64,000 bases of DNA from Oceanospirillales bacterium (GTDB lineage: Bacteria; Pseudomonadota; Gammaproteobacteria; Pseudomonadales; Endozoicomonadaceae): NCBI GenBank assembly GCA_004762125.1, contig SIHQ01000008.1:104173-168172 (forward strand), read 5' to 3'. Positions 1 to 12,399 of this stretch are shown here, in pieces (within the stretch, counting starts at the first letter, position 1; every line of letters starts with the position of its first letter). A program made the translations under genes and the position numbers. The notes under the pieces were generated by a model that saw only the letters and a list, made by a program, of their open reading frames with translations, searched no databases and was not told where the DNA came from.

Positions 1-43
1 AAGGGATTTGATAATAACAGTTACTTATAAAAATGGTTGAGTG

Positions 44-2194
44 ATGAAACTACAAATGGGTCTATTGACGAGCAGAAGCAGCACGATTGTTCTGGCATCA
101 CTGCTGTCACTTTTACCTCTGCAAGCCAGTATAGCTGCGCCAATAACTGTTCCCGCAACTGCACCTGAGGCTACACCTCAAACCCAGGCGACAACAAAAT
201 CAACAGCGGTAAATGCTCAAAAAAAGCAGGCAAAAGCTGTTACGGGCGACAAGAAATGGACATTGAATCATCAGAATGCTGATATCAGAGAATTTATTAG
301 TCAGATTGCCAAGATTACCGGAGAGACGTTTGTTATTGATCCGCGAATCAAAGGTGGCAATACGGTAACCGTTCTTTCAACGAAACCACTGAACAATGAT
401 GAAGTCTACGATGTCTTTCTGGAAGTACTCTCTGCCAATGGCTATGCCGTCATCCCCAAAGGTAACGTCATTAACATTACCCCCAGCACTACGGCTAAAA
501 CGGCCTCTCCGGTAGAAAGAAAGGGACAAAAACCACGTAACGCAATAATGACCACCAAAGTCATTGAATTGCACAGCGTCTCAGCTATAGAGCTGATTCC
601 AATCATCAGACCTCTTATTGCCCAGTACGGCCATGCCGCTGCATCAGCCTCAAGCAATGCAGTGATCGTCAGTGATCTGGCTGACAACGTTGCCCGAATT
701 ACCAAGCTAGTTCGGGAGCTGGATGACACAGGTAATAATGATTACGAAGTGCTTCAACTCAAACATGCGTGGGTTGGCGATGTGTCAAAGATCATTCAGG
801 AAACCCTGATAACGGGCAAAGGGCAGCTACCCAGTGGCCTTCAGGTTATAGCCGATGAGCGCAGCAACCGGCTGGTCATCAAAGGTAACAGCAGTAAAAG
901 AATCAGGGTAAGAAAGCTGGTTGAGACTCTGGATAAGGAAGGCATTCGTAAGTCCAACACTAAGGTTATTTTTCTCAGTTATGGTGATGCTAAGAATATT
1001 GCTGACATTCTTGCCGAAGCCTCCTCCACCATTCAGGACAGTAATAACCGGAAGAATAAATCCGGTTCAGGGGCTACCCCACCCCCAACACCAGCATCAC
1101 CAATGGCTCCAAAAATAGAGACTAAGGGTCAGAGCAGTAAAGGTAAAGCCAGATCCGCCCCCAATGTATTTGTTAAAGCGGACGAAACCCAGAATGCTCT
1201 TATCATGATTGCTGATCCGGACACCTTGGCCGAAATGGAGCATATTGTTCGTCAGCTGGATGTACCAAGATCCCAGGTCTTACTGGAGGCAGTGATTGTT
1301 GAAGTATCCGGTGGCATTGGTGATGCACTAGGCGTTCAATGGGGTATAGACGGCACTACGACTATTCGTTCTGAAAACTCGACATCTCCTGAGGGCAAGA
1401 GTAGTTCTCATATTGACGGCGTAAAAAGCAGCATAACCGGCAATATCTTAAATAATGCCAGTATTGCTTTGGGATCAGTAGCGTTCAGAGCCCCTAACTT
1501 TGGTGCTCTGGTCACTGCTCTGAGTTCAAAATCCAACAACGATATTCTATCTACTCCAAGTATGTTGACGCTAGACAATCAAGAAGCCGAATTTCTTGTA
1601 GGCCAGAACATCCCCATTAAAACAGGTTCTTATCAGACCAGCGCCGGCGGTGGCGGTAATTCACCTTTTACCACTACAGACCGTAAAGACGTTGGTATCA
1701 AACTGAAGATCACACCTCACCTAAGTGCAGGAAACAGTATAAGGTTAGAGATGGAACAAGAGGTATCTTCCCTTGATTCCAGTGCTACAAAAGATATTGG
1801 TGGTGGTGATCTGATATTCAATAACAGAACCTTGAAAACAGTAGTTCTAGTCGATGATGGCCAAACTATTGTTATTGGCGGACTTATTGAAGACCGAAAA
1901 ATTAAGACCAAGAAGAAGATACCTTTACTTGGTGATATTCCATTACTCGGGCAGCTGTTCCGTTTCGAAGAAGACAGGGTTGATAAAAGAAATCTGATGC
2001 TGTTCATCAGGCCAACCATCATGAGAAATTCCGAAACCCTGGCAAAAGCAACCAAAGACCGGTTCACAAAACTCAAATACCTCAGAAGAGGAAAAGGACT
2101 TCCCGACATGCTTCCGGACGATCCTGGTTCACTGTTTGATGCAGAATCGTTTGATCTGAGAAAGAAAGATAAGAAATTCTGGCAGACTGAGTAA
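44..2194 (+). CDS. gspD: Type II secretion system secretin GspD
   Basis: Outer-membrane secretin that forms the exit channel of the type II secretion system. A signal peptide occupies about the first 32 residues (basic start, then leucine/alanine-rich core ending near SIAAP). An N0 domain follows (WTLNHQNADIREFISQI, about residues 72-140), then N1-N3 repeats separated by a Pro/Ser/Lys-rich linker near residues 330-375. The secretin core is about residues 405-640, with VPRSQVLLEAVIVEVSGG and later GQTIVIGGLIEDR and KKIPLLGDIPLLGQLF, the last typical of secretins. The length (about 716 aa) is normal. GTG at 41 is followed directly by ATG at 44; I chose the ATG, with no strong ribosome site to decide. 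A gspC would be expected upstream, outside the window. A strong hairpin terminator follows the stop, so this is the end of its transcript. Confidence 0.95.
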   Translation: MKLQMGLLTSRSSTIVLASLLSLLPLQASIAAPITVPATAPEATPQTQATTKSTAVNAQKKQAKAVTGDKKWTLNHQNADIREFISQIAKITGETFVIDPRIKGGNTVTVLSTKPLNNDEVYDVFLEVLSANGYAVIPKGNVINITPSTTAKTASPVERKGQKPRNAIMTTKVIELHSVSAIELIPIIRPLIAQYGHAAASASSNAVIVSDLADNVARITKLVRELDDTGNNDYEVLQLKHAWVGDVSKIIQETLITGKGQLPSGLQVIADERSNRLVIKGNSSKRIRVRKLVETLDKEGIRKSNTKVIFLSYGDAKNIADILAEASSTIQDSNNRKNKSGSGATPPPTPASPMAPKIETKGQSSKGKARSAPNVFVKADETQNALIMIADPDTLAEMEHIVRQLDVPRSQVLLEAVIVEVSGGIGDALGVQWGIDGTTTIRSENSTSPEGKSSSHIDGVKSSITGNILNNASIALGSVAFRAPNFGALVTALSSKSNNDILSTPSMLTLDNQEAEFLVGQNIPIKTGSYQTSAGGGGNSPFTTTDRKDVGIKLKITPHLSAGNSIRLEMEQEVSSLDSSATKDIGGGDLIFNNRTLKTVVLVDDGQTIVIGGLIEDRKIKTKKKIPLLGDIPLLGQLFRFEEDRVDKRNLMLFIRPTIMRNSETLAKATKDRFTKLKYLRRGKGLPDMLPDDPGSLFDAESFDLRKKDKKFWQTE

Positions 2195-2207
2195 TTCCTA
2201 ATAACTG

Positions 2208-2248
2208 AACGTAAAAAAGGCCAGCGATTAGCTAGCCTTTTTTACGTT
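2208..2248. terminator. Bidirectional intrinsic terminator between gspD and the prenyltransferase gene
   Basis: A 14-bp perfect inverted repeat (AACGTAAAAAAGGC at 2208-2221 against 2235-2248) encloses an AGC/GCT inner stem. A- and T-runs on either side make it usable on both strands. It covers the end of gspD and the stop codon of the converging gene at 2247. Confidence 0.85.
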
Positions 2249-3122
2249 AAAAGAGTGCAGCGATAAAGCCAAGACCAAAGACGAGAAAGAAACGCCCTGT
2301 TAATGGAGGCAGTTTCTTTAAAGCTGCACTACCCTCCTCAAAGTTAAGCAGCTTAATGGGTTGCCACACCACTAATAATGAAGCCAATAAAAAGGCCGGT
2401 TGCTGTAAAAAATCATAGAGATACAAAGTAATGCTGATCGGATAAACCGCAAATAAAAGGATAATATAAACAGTTCTGGCTAGATCAAAACCCATCCGTA
2501 CAGTCAGCGTTTGAATACCATCATTCTGGTCGTCTACATAGTCTCTTATCTCATTAGCCACTAGAAGCGCGGCAGTAAGCAGACTGACAGGGATTGAAAT
2601 CATCGCAACCTGATTATCCCAAACACCCGTCATTCCGAAGTAAGAGCCGGATACCATTAGAACTCCGGTCAAAATAAAAACAGCAGGAACACCCAAGCCT
2701 CGATGTTTATAGACAACGGGCTCCCCGGTATAGAAATAACCGGCGGTAATACCGAATATAGCCAGCACGAACAACTCCCAGCCTACCTGCGAGACAAGCC
2801 ATAGCCCCATCACAATAGCAGTCAGTGTAAAGATACCCGCAAAGCAAAAATTGTTCTTGATTCGCCTAATTACGCCCTCTTCATCAGGGTGATTACTGTT
2901 ACTCCAGAATTGTATATCCGCATAATCATTAGCGAGATTACTGGCTCCCTGAAGCAAGAGACCACATAAAACAATATCAATGGCTCTTAGCCAATCCCCC
3001 TCCCCGCGCGCAAAAGCAATGGCAATACCCAGACCACAACTGATCAAGGCTACAGAAAAAGAAAAAGGTCTGAGTGCCTTGATAAAATGATACTTGTCCG
3101 GATTCAAATTCGGTGTTTCCAC
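2247..3122 (-). CDS. UbiA-superfamily prenyltransferase, MenA-like
   Basis: Integral-membrane prenyltransferase that attaches a polyprenyl chain to an aromatic acceptor, probably in quinone biosynthesis. The protein is 291 aa with about eight hydrophobic segments. The first Asp-rich motif is NLANDYADIQF (near residue 62) and the second is NEIRDYVDDQND (near residue 190). Both match the NxxxD/DxxxD pattern that binds magnesium-diphosphate in UbiA and MenA enzymes, and NLANDY is closer to MenA (1,4-dihydroxy-2-naphthoate prenyltransferase). No other men genes lie nearby, so the acceptor cannot be fixed from context. It is a single gene converging on gspD. It could also be another UbiA-type enzyme with an unknown acceptor. 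Confidence 0.8.
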   Translation of the reverse strand: METPNLNPDKYHFIKALRPFSFSVALISCGLGIAIAFARGEGDWLRAIDIVLCGLLLQGASNLANDYADIQFWSNSNHPDEEGVIRRIKNNFCFAGIFTLTAIVMGLWLVSQVGWELFVLAIFGITAGYFYTGEPVVYKHRGLGVPAVFILTGVLMVSGSYFGMTGVWDNQVAMISIPVSLLTAALLVANEIRDYVDDQNDGIQTLTVRMGFDLARTVYIILLFAVYPISITLYLYDFLQQPAFLLASLLVVWQPIKLLNFEEGSAALKKLPPLTGRFFLVFGLGFIAALF

Positions 3123-3280
3123 AAATAATATCTCTGGTACCGATAAAAAACCTGCAACTATGCGTGACTCTAGGCCTAGAACCTATAGTTAGATACCGCA
3201 AGCACAATTGATGGGGAAGCATAGCAGTTTAGACAACTGCCACTGTCTCCATTGAAGATAGATTTTGTCGTTTTTCAAAC

Positions 3281-3312
3281 AAAAAAACCGAACTAAAAAG
3301 TTCGGTTTTTTT
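3281..3312. terminator. Terminator of the suc operon (bidirectional)
   Basis: Stem CCGAAC/GTTCGG with loop TAAAAA, flanked by seven A on the left and seven T on the right. Placed 20 bp past the sucD stop, it ends the long minus-strand TCA transcript and can also act on the other strand. Confidence 0.9.
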
Positions 3313-3332
3313 CAACTAAGCCAGCTAAAAAC

Positions 3333-4205
3333 TTACCAGCCAGTCTTCTCTTTCAAAGCTTTACCAATGTCAGCCAAGCTACGAACGGTTTTTACACCAG
3401 CCGCTTCAAGAGCCGCAAATTTCTCATCTGCAGTACCTTTACCACCGGAAATGATGGCGCCAGCATGACCCATACGCTTTCCTGGAGGCGCTGTAACACC
3501 AGCAATGTAAGAAACAACCGGCTTGGTTACGTATTCTTTGATGTAAGCAGCCGCTTCTTCTTCAGCAGTACCACCGATTTCACCAATCATAACGATTGCT
3601 TCAGTCTGTGGATCTTCTTCAAACAGCTTCAAGATGTCGATGAAGTTAGAACCTGGAATCGGATCACCACCGATGCCGACACAGGTAGACTGACCAAAAC
3701 CGAAGTCAGTGGTCTGCTTAACCGCTTCATAAGTCAGAGTACCGGAACGGGAAACGATGCCCACTTTACCCGGCTGGTGAATGTGACCAGGCATGATACC
3801 GATCTTGCATTCGCCTGGAGTGATAACACCTGGGCAATTAGGTCCAATCAGAACAACACCCTGCTCATCACAACAAACTTTACATTCCAGCATATCCAGA
3901 GTCGGAATGCCCTCAGTAATGCAGACGATCAACTTGATACCGCTATTAGCAGCTTCAAGGATAGAGTCTTTACAGAAAGGAGCTGGAACGTAGATAACAG
4001 AAGCTTCTGCACCGGTTTTAGCAACAGCATCAGCAACGGTATTAAATACCGGCAGACCCAGATGTTCCTGACCACCTTTGCCGGGAGTTACACCACCGAC
4101 CATTTTAGTGCCGTAAGCAATCGCTTGCTCGGAGTGAAATGTACCTTGAGAACCAGTGAAACCCTGACAGATAACCTTGGTATATTTATTAATCAGTACG
4201 CTCAT
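3333..4205 (-). CDS. sucD: Succinyl-CoA synthetase alpha subunit
   Basis: Catalytic alpha subunit of succinyl-CoA ligase, which converts succinyl-CoA to succinate with ATP formation in the TCA cycle. The protein is 290 aa, the usual length. The CoA-binding Rossmann N-terminus begins [19 protein letters not shown]. The phospho-histidine loop is [17 protein letters not shown] (near residue 246) and the N-terminal phosphate-binding region TPGKGG is present. The gene starts 2 bp after sucC ends, so the two are translationally coupled, as usual for this heterotetramer. Confidence 0.98.
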   Translation of the reverse strand: MSVLINKYTKVICQGFTGSQGTFHSEQAIAYGTKMVGGVTPGKGGQEHLGLPVFNTVADAVAKTGAEASVIYVPAPFCKDSILEAANSGIKLIVCITEGIPTLDMLECKVCCDEQGVVLIGPNCPGVITPGECKIGIMPGHIHQPGKVGIVSRSGTLTYEAVKQTTDFGFGQSTCVGIGGDPIPGSNFIDILKLFEEDPQTEAIVMIGEIGGTAEEEAAAYIKEYVTKPVVSYIAGVTAPPGKRMGHAGAIISGGKGTADEKFAALEAAGVKTVRSLADIGKALKEKTGW

Positions 4206-4207
4206 TA

Positions 4208-5374
4208 TTACTTGCCCTCCGCAGCTTTTACTACCTGTTCTGCAGCGTCGGAGAGACTGCTTGCAGCAATAATGTCCAAACCACTTTCAGCCAGGGTTTT
4301 AGCACCCAGCTCAGCGTTATTACCTTCCAGACGAACAACAACCGGTACTTCAACACCCACTTCTTTCACTGCGCCGATGATGCCTTCAGCAATCAGGTCA
4401 CAGCGAACGATACCACCGAAGATGTTAACCAGAACGGCTTTAACATTATCGTCTGACAAAATGATCTTGAACGCTTCAGTTACACGCTCTTTAGTGGCAC
4501 CACCACCAACGTCTAGGAAGTTAGCTGGAGCGCCACCGGTCAACTTAACGATGTCCATGGTACCCATAGCCAGACCAGCACCGTTTACCATGCAACCAAT
4601 ATTGCCATCCAGAGCTACATAGTTCAGTTCCCACTGAGCAGCGTGCGCTTCACGAGCATCTTCCTGAGAAGGATCGTGCATGGTCTTAAGGCGTGGCTGA
4701 CGGTACAGAGCATTGCTGTCGATGTTCAGCTTGGCATCCAGACAGTGCAGATCACCGGCTTCAGTGATAACCAGCGGATTGACTTCCAGTAGAGCCAGAT
4801 CAAAGTCTTGGAACAATTTTGATAGACCCAGGAAAATCTTGGTGAACTGCTTAACTTGAGTCGGGTTCAGACCCAGTTTGAAAGCCAATTCACGCCCCTG
4901 ATAAGGCTGAGCGCCTACCAGTGGATCAATCGTCGCTTTCAGAATTTTTTCAGGTGTTTCTTCTGCAACTTTTTCAATTTCCACACCACCTTCGGTGGAG
5001 GCCATGAATACGATTTTGCGGGTAGAACGATCTACTACTGCACCCAGATAAAGTTCCTGATCAATATCGGTGCAACTTTCTACCAGAATTTTGGTGACAG
5101 GCTGACCATCTTCATCTGTCTGATAAGTCACCAGGTTTTTGCCCAGCCACTGCTCAGCAAATACCTTGATTTCCTCCTTGCTTGTAACCAGCTTTACACC
5201 GCCAGCCTTACCACGACCACCAGCATGCACTTGAGCCTTTACAACCCATTTATTACCACCGATTTTGTCCGCAGCTTCAGCGGCTTCTTCCGGAGTATCG
5301 CAAGCATAACCCTTGGATACCGGCAGGCCATATTCAGCAAACAGCTGTTTGCCCTGATATTCATGGAGATTCAT
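4208..5374 (-). CDS. sucC: Succinyl-CoA synthetase beta subunit (ADP-forming)
   Basis: Nucleotide- and succinate-binding beta subunit of succinyl-CoA ligase. The protein is 388 aa, matching the E. coli length, and starts [18 protein letters not shown]. An ATP-grasp fold covers about residues 1-230 ([15 protein letters not shown]). The C-terminal ligase domain carries [16 protein letters not shown]. It directly precedes sucD. A 276-bp gap with a hairpin separates it from lpd, so sucCD may have its own promoter as well as read-through from upstream. Confidence 0.98.
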   Translation of the reverse strand: MNLHEYQGKQLFAEYGLPVSKGYACDTPEEAAEAADKIGGNKWVVKAQVHAGGRGKAGGVKLVTSKEEIKVFAEQWLGKNLVTYQTDEDGQPVTKILVESCTDIDQELYLGAVVDRSTRKIVFMASTEGGVEIEKVAEETPEKILKATIDPLVGAQPYQGRELAFKLGLNPTQVKQFTKIFLGLSKLFQDFDLALLEVNPLVITEAGDLHCLDAKLNIDSNALYRQPRLKTMHDPSQEDAREAHAAQWELNYVALDGNIGCMVNGAGLAMGTMDIVKLTGGAPANFLDVGGGATKERVTEAFKIILSDDNVKAVLVNIFGGIVRCDLIAEGIIGAVKEVGVEVPVVVRLEGNNAELGAKTLAESGLDIIAASSLSDAAEQVVKAAEGK

Positions 5375-5650
5375 ACTGACACTACCAACGTTGTCTGATT
5401 TTTTTGTTTATGCCCACATCCGTGGGTCTGTTTCTGTTGCTTCCAATACGCACCCTCGGGTATTGGTCACAATTCAGCTCTTGATTAAGATCAGCCTGAG
5501 GCCGTTATTGTTATCAAAGCTGGAATTCGTTTATCCATCTGAACCAATCTGGATCTTAAATCCCCGAAAGTCCTTCATACTTTCATTCATGGCCAAATCA
5601 ATAAAAGAATTAATCAGGAGACTGAGCGAGTCAGCCTCCTGTACATCTTT
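5375..5650. other. lpd-sucC intergenic region
   Basis: A 276-bp stretch with no gene. It holds the lpd terminator at its right end and probably a secondary promoter for sucCD. I do not see a clear consensus -35/-10 pair. Confidence 0.5.
5615..5641 (-). terminator. Terminator-like hairpin after lpd
   Basis: On the minus strand, CAGGAGGCTGA-CTCGC-TCAGTCTCCTG forms an 11-bp stem with one G-T pair, followed by the moderately T-rich ATTAATTCTTTT. It lies just past the lpd stop and probably gives partial termination before sucCD. Confidence 0.6.
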
Positions 5651-8375
<2,725 letters not shown>

Positions 8376-8456
8376 TAGTGATCCCTTGGTTTTTCCGACC
8401 AGTCTCCCCGGCTGCGTTCTTTGGCACCGGGGCGATGTCATTTTTTACGTTAAAAG

Positions 8457-11291
8457 CTATACATTAAAAGCGTCTGCAACCAGCTTCTGCTGCTCTTCTA
8501 CGTGCTTGGACATATAGCCGCATGCCGGAGCGGCAGAGGCATCACGTCCAGCGTACTGCAGATTCAATTTGTTTCCGTGGCTTTCCAGCGCTCGTCTCAT
8601 ATGGTGCTGACTGCAGTACCAGGCGCCTTGATTCATAGGCTCTTCCTGACACCACACTGCAGCTTCCAGATTCGGATAGCGAAGAATGATCACATCCAGA
8701 TCATCCTGCGGGAACGGATACAACTGCTCGATACGAACAACCACTGTGTCGTTCAACTCATTCGTTCGCTTGTGCTCGAGCAAATCATAATAGACTTTAC
8801 CGCTGCACATAATCAGGCGCTTAATCTCTGATTCATGATGCTCGTCCACTTCAGGAATCACTGTTTGAAAACCGCCTTCAGCAAGATCTTCCAAACTGGA
8901 TACAGCCTGTTTGTGTCGCAACAGACTCTTCGGCGTAAAAGCAATCAACGGTTTACGCAGCGGGCGCAAAATTTGACGACGTAGCATATGGAATATCTGT
9001 GCTGGTGTCGTTGGTACGCAGACCTGAATATTATGCTCGGCACACAACTGCAAATAACGCTCAAGACGTGCAGATGAATGCTCGGGTCCTTGACCTTCAT
9101 ATCCATGAGGCAGCAGCATGGTCAAACCACAGAGCCGACCCCACTTATGCTCACCACTGGTAATAAACTGATCAATAACCACCTGGCAACCATTGGCGAA
9201 GTCACCAAACTGAGCTTCCCAGACAACGAGAACATCAGGAGTAGTGGTCGAATAACCATACTCAAATGCCAAAACCGCCTCTTCCGACAGCAAGGAATCC
9301 CAGATTTGGAAGCTTGGCTGATTTTCAGAAATATTGGCTAGCCCTACATGACGGGAACCGTCTTTCTGATTGTGCAGAACTGCATGACGGTGAGAGAACG
9401 TACCCCGCCCTACATCCTGACCGGTGATACGCACCGGATGGCCTTCCATTATCAGTGAGCCATAGGCCAAAATTTCAGCCGCACCCCAATTGATAGGCAT
9501 GGCACCAGCCGCCATTTTTCGGCGATCATCAACAATCTTATTAACCTGGCGCTGAACAACAAAACCTTCAGGTACATCACACAGTTTCTGACCCAGCCCC
9601 TGAAGAGTTTTCAGTGCTACGCGAGTATCGTGCCTTGCTGTCCATTCATGGCCGAGATGAGGTGCCCAGTTAACAAACAGTTCTGTATTAGGCTTTTTAA
9701 CCAATGCTTTAACAACGTGCTCGCCATTATCCAGAGCCGTTCGATAGCTATCGATCAGCGCTTTGTCGCCAGCAGCATCCAACACACCCTGAGCAATCAG
9801 CTGTCTAGCGTAGAGATCCCGAGTGGTCGTGTGACTCTTGATGATCTGATACATCATCGGTTGTGTCGCTGAAGGTTCATCAGCTTCATTGTGGCCACGG
9901 CGACGGTAGCAAACCAGATCGATAACAACGTCGCGCTTAAACTCCATTCGGTAGTCCAGCGCAAGCTTGGTCGCAAAGTGAACAGCTTCCGGATCATCTC
10001 CATTAACGTGCAGAATTGGTGCACCCACTATCTTGGCTACATCTGTGCAGTATTCTGTTGAACGTGCATCTTCACGATCGCTGGTGGTAAAGCCCACTTG
10101 GTTGTTCACTATGATGTGAACGGTACCACCTGTTTTGTAGGCTCGAGTCTGGGACATCTGCAGAGTTTCCATCACCACACCCTGACCAGCAAATGCTGCA
10201 TCACCGTGAAGATTAACTGGAATAACCTGACTGCGAACATCGTCGTTACGACGATCTTGACGAGCCCGAACGGAGCCTTCCACTACAGGAGAAACAATCT
10301 CGAGGTGCGACGGATTAAAAGCCAGCGCCAAGTGCACTTCACCGCCCGGAGTCATCACATTAGATGAGAAGCCCTGATGATACTTTACGTCACCAGAACC
10401 AAAATCAGCCATTTTCTTGCCTTCAAACTCATCAAAGAGTTCGGAAGGATTTTTACCAAGAATATTGATCAGGACATTCAGACGACCACGGTGAGCCATT
10501 CCGAGAACAATCTCTTTGGCACCGTAAGAACCGGACCGCTGAATAATTTCATCCAGCATTGGAATCAGTGTTTCACCACCTTCCAAACCAAAGCGCTTGG
10601 TGCCTGGGTATTTAGTACCCAGGTATTTTTCCAAACCTTCAGCAGCGGTTAATCGTTCAAGAAGATGCTGTTGAGCATCTGCACCAATACCTGGCTTACC
10701 ACGAACACTTTCCATGCGGCTCTGGAACCAGCGCCGCTCTTCAGTGTTTACAATGTGCATGTATTCAACACCGATCGATCCACAATAAGTGGCCGTCAAC
10801 GCATCGATAATTTCACTAAGAGGCGCGCGTTCTTTTCCGATGAAGATGGTATTGGATTGGTATTCGGTGTCCAGGTCTGCTTCGCTGAGACCATGATATC
10901 CAAGACTTAGATCTGGAAACTGTTCTCGCTGCATGCAGCCTAGTGGATCGATTTTAGCCTGTTGATGGCCACGAATACGAAAGGCACTGATCAGGCGAAG
11001 AACCTGAACTTGCTTGCGCTCATGGTCACTGGCAACAGTACCGCTCTCGATAGGGCGTATAGTCTGACGCTGTCGCGCCAAGAGGATAAAGTGTTCCTGA
11101 ACGGTAGAGTGTGGCACATCCGGACTACCACCATTAATCTGGGGTAGTTTCTCAAAATAGTCGCGCCATTTCTGCTCAACGGAACTAGGATCCCGAAGAA
11201 AACATTCATAGAGCTCTTCGACGTATGCAGCATTCCCCCCGGAAATATGTGAGGTATCCCACATCTGCTGCATTACACCTTCTTGCATCAT
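8457..11291 (-). CDS. sucA: 2-oxoglutarate dehydrogenase E1 component
   Basis: Thiamine-diphosphate enzyme that decarboxylates 2-oxoglutarate and passes the succinyl group to SucB. The reading frame is open to 11489, but the first 66 residues (Cys/Arg-rich) do not look like the family. Tandem ATGs at 11291/11288 follow GGGG and begin MMQEGVMQQMWDTSH, close to the E. coli N-terminus, giving about 944 aa (E. coli 933). Visible motifs include the E2-binding N-terminus, EIVLGMAHRGRLNVL, HGDAAFAGQGVV (TPP/Mg region) and RGHNEADEPS. It is the first suc gene, 360 bp after sdhB. Confidence 0.97.
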   Translation of the reverse strand: MMQEGVMQQMWDTSHISGGNAAYVEELYECFLRDPSSVEQKWRDYFEKLPQINGGSPDVPHSTVQEHFILLARQRQTIRPIESGTVASDHERKQVQVLRLISAFRIRGHQQAKIDPLGCMQREQFPDLSLGYHGLSEADLDTEYQSNTIFIGKERAPLSEIIDALTATYCGSIGVEYMHIVNTEERRWFQSRMESVRGKPGIGADAQQHLLERLTAAEGLEKYLGTKYPGTKRFGLEGGETLIPMLDEIIQRSGSYGAKEIVLGMAHRGRLNVLINILGKNPSELFDEFEGKKMADFGSGDVKYHQGFSSNVMTPGGEVHLALAFNPSHLEIVSPVVEGSVRARQDRRNDDVRSQVIPVNLHGDAAFAGQGVVMETLQMSQTRAYKTGGTVHIIVNNQVGFTTSDREDARSTEYCTDVAKIVGAPILHVNGDDPEAVHFATKLALDYRMEFKRDVVIDLVCYRRRGHNEADEPSATQPMMYQIIKSHTTTRDLYARQLIAQGVLDAAGDKALIDSYRTALDNGEHVVKALVKKPNTELFVNWAPHLGHEWTARHDTRVALKTLQGLGQKLCDVPEGFVVQRQVNKIVDDRRKMAAGAMPINWGAAEILAYGSLIMEGHPVRITGQDVGRGTFSHRHAVLHNQKDGSRHVGLANISENQPSFQIWDSLLSEEAVLAFEYGYSTTTPDVLVVWEAQFGDFANGCQVVIDQFITSGEHKWGRLCGLTMLLPHGYEGQGPEHSSARLERYLQLCAEHNIQVCVPTTPAQIFHMLRRQILRPLRKPLIAFTPKSLLRHKQAVSSLEDLAEGGFQTVIPEVDEHHESEIKRLIMCSGKVYYDLLEHKRTNELNDTVVVRIEQLYPFPQDDLDVIILRYPNLEAAVWCQEEPMNQGAWYCSQHHMRRALESHGNKLNLQYAGRDASAAPACGYMSKHVEEQQKLVADAFNV

Positions 11292-11651
11292 CACTACCCC
11301 GTGATTTGGGGGCGTTCTACTCATGAGGATACTGGAGAAAGCTGCATTTTCTAGCAGTTTGCATTCGCACCGAACATTGGAAACGTTATTGTACGTCCGT
11401 GCTCGGCTTTCCCCCTCACGGGTAGACCGGCGGTGTCCGGTCGCCCCACTGGCAAGCCCTTTTATGGGCTCAAATTGACAGCATTTCAAATGTTAATCCG
11501 ATAACGCTGTCGTCAATTACTGGCAGAGTGTAGATGGTATTGGGCAAATAAAACACCCTATTTAACACATCTTCACTTTTTTTATCAATTTGGTGCAAAA
11601 GAGGCTATTTACAACCCTTTTGCACCATCGTGGTGACAGTAAACCCGTCGA

Positions 11652-12383
11652 TCAGGTAGCGTTGCTGAACAGCATCTGCCTGATGTGACCAATCGCCTTG
11701 GTCGGATTCAAACCCTTCGGACATACAGCAACACAGTTCATGATGCCGCGACAGCGGAATACACTGAACGGATCATCCAGATCGGACAAGCGTTCTTCTG
11801 TCGCTGTATCTCGGCTGTCTGCCAGAAAGCGGTAAGCTTGCAGCAAACCTGATGGACCGACAAACTTATCAGGGTTCCACCAGAAAGAAGGACAGGCTGT
11901 TGAACAGCAGGCACAGAGAATACATTCATACAGGCCATCCAGCTTTTCACGCTCTTCAGGACTCTGTAAACGCTCAGTAGCGGGCGCAGGATTCTCGTTG
12001 ATCAAGAAAGGCTTGATCTTTTCGTACTGCTTGTAGAACAGACTCAAATCCACGACCAGATCACGAATAACCGGCAAACCTGGTAACGGACGCAGTACCA
12101 ACTTCTTCTTGCCAGTCATTACTTCAGACAAAGCCGTAACACAAGCAAGACCATTGGTACCGTTAATGTTAACGCCATCAGAACCACAAACACCTTCACG
12201 GCATGAGCGACGATAAGCGAGACCAGTGTCCTGTTCCTTAATAAGGTTCAAAACATCCAGGACCATCAGATCCTTACCACCCGGAATGGCGACAGAGTAG
12301 TCCTTCATGTAAGGCTTCTTGTCGGCTTCCGGGTTGTAGCAATATACGCTGACTACTAATGAGCTTTCTGTTGAGCTAGTCAT
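11652..12383 (-). CDS. sdhB: Succinate dehydrogenase iron-sulfur subunit
   Basis: Electron-transfer subunit of complex II. An upstream ATG at 12392 directly abuts AAGGAG with no spacing, whereas the ATG at 12383 sits 9 bp behind it, so 12383 is the start (243 aa). The 2Fe-2S ligands are in SCREGVCGSDGVN, the 4Fe-4S ligands in CILCACCSTACPSFWW, and the 3Fe-4S ligands in CRGIMNCVAVCPKGLNP. It is the last gene of sdhCDAB, 16 bp after sdhA. Confidence 0.97.
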   Translation of the reverse strand: MTSSTESSLVVSVYCYNPEADKKPYMKDYSVAIPGGKDLMVLDVLNLIKEQDTGLAYRRSCREGVCGSDGVNINGTNGLACVTALSEVMTGKKKLVLRPLPGLPVIRDLVVDLSLFYKQYEKIKPFLINENPAPATERLQSPEEREKLDGLYECILCACCSTACPSFWWNPDKFVGPSGLLQAYRFLADSRDTATEERLSDLDDPFSVFRCRGIMNCVAVCPKGLNPTKAIGHIRQMLFSNAT

Positions 12384-12399
12384 TACAGTCATCTCCTTC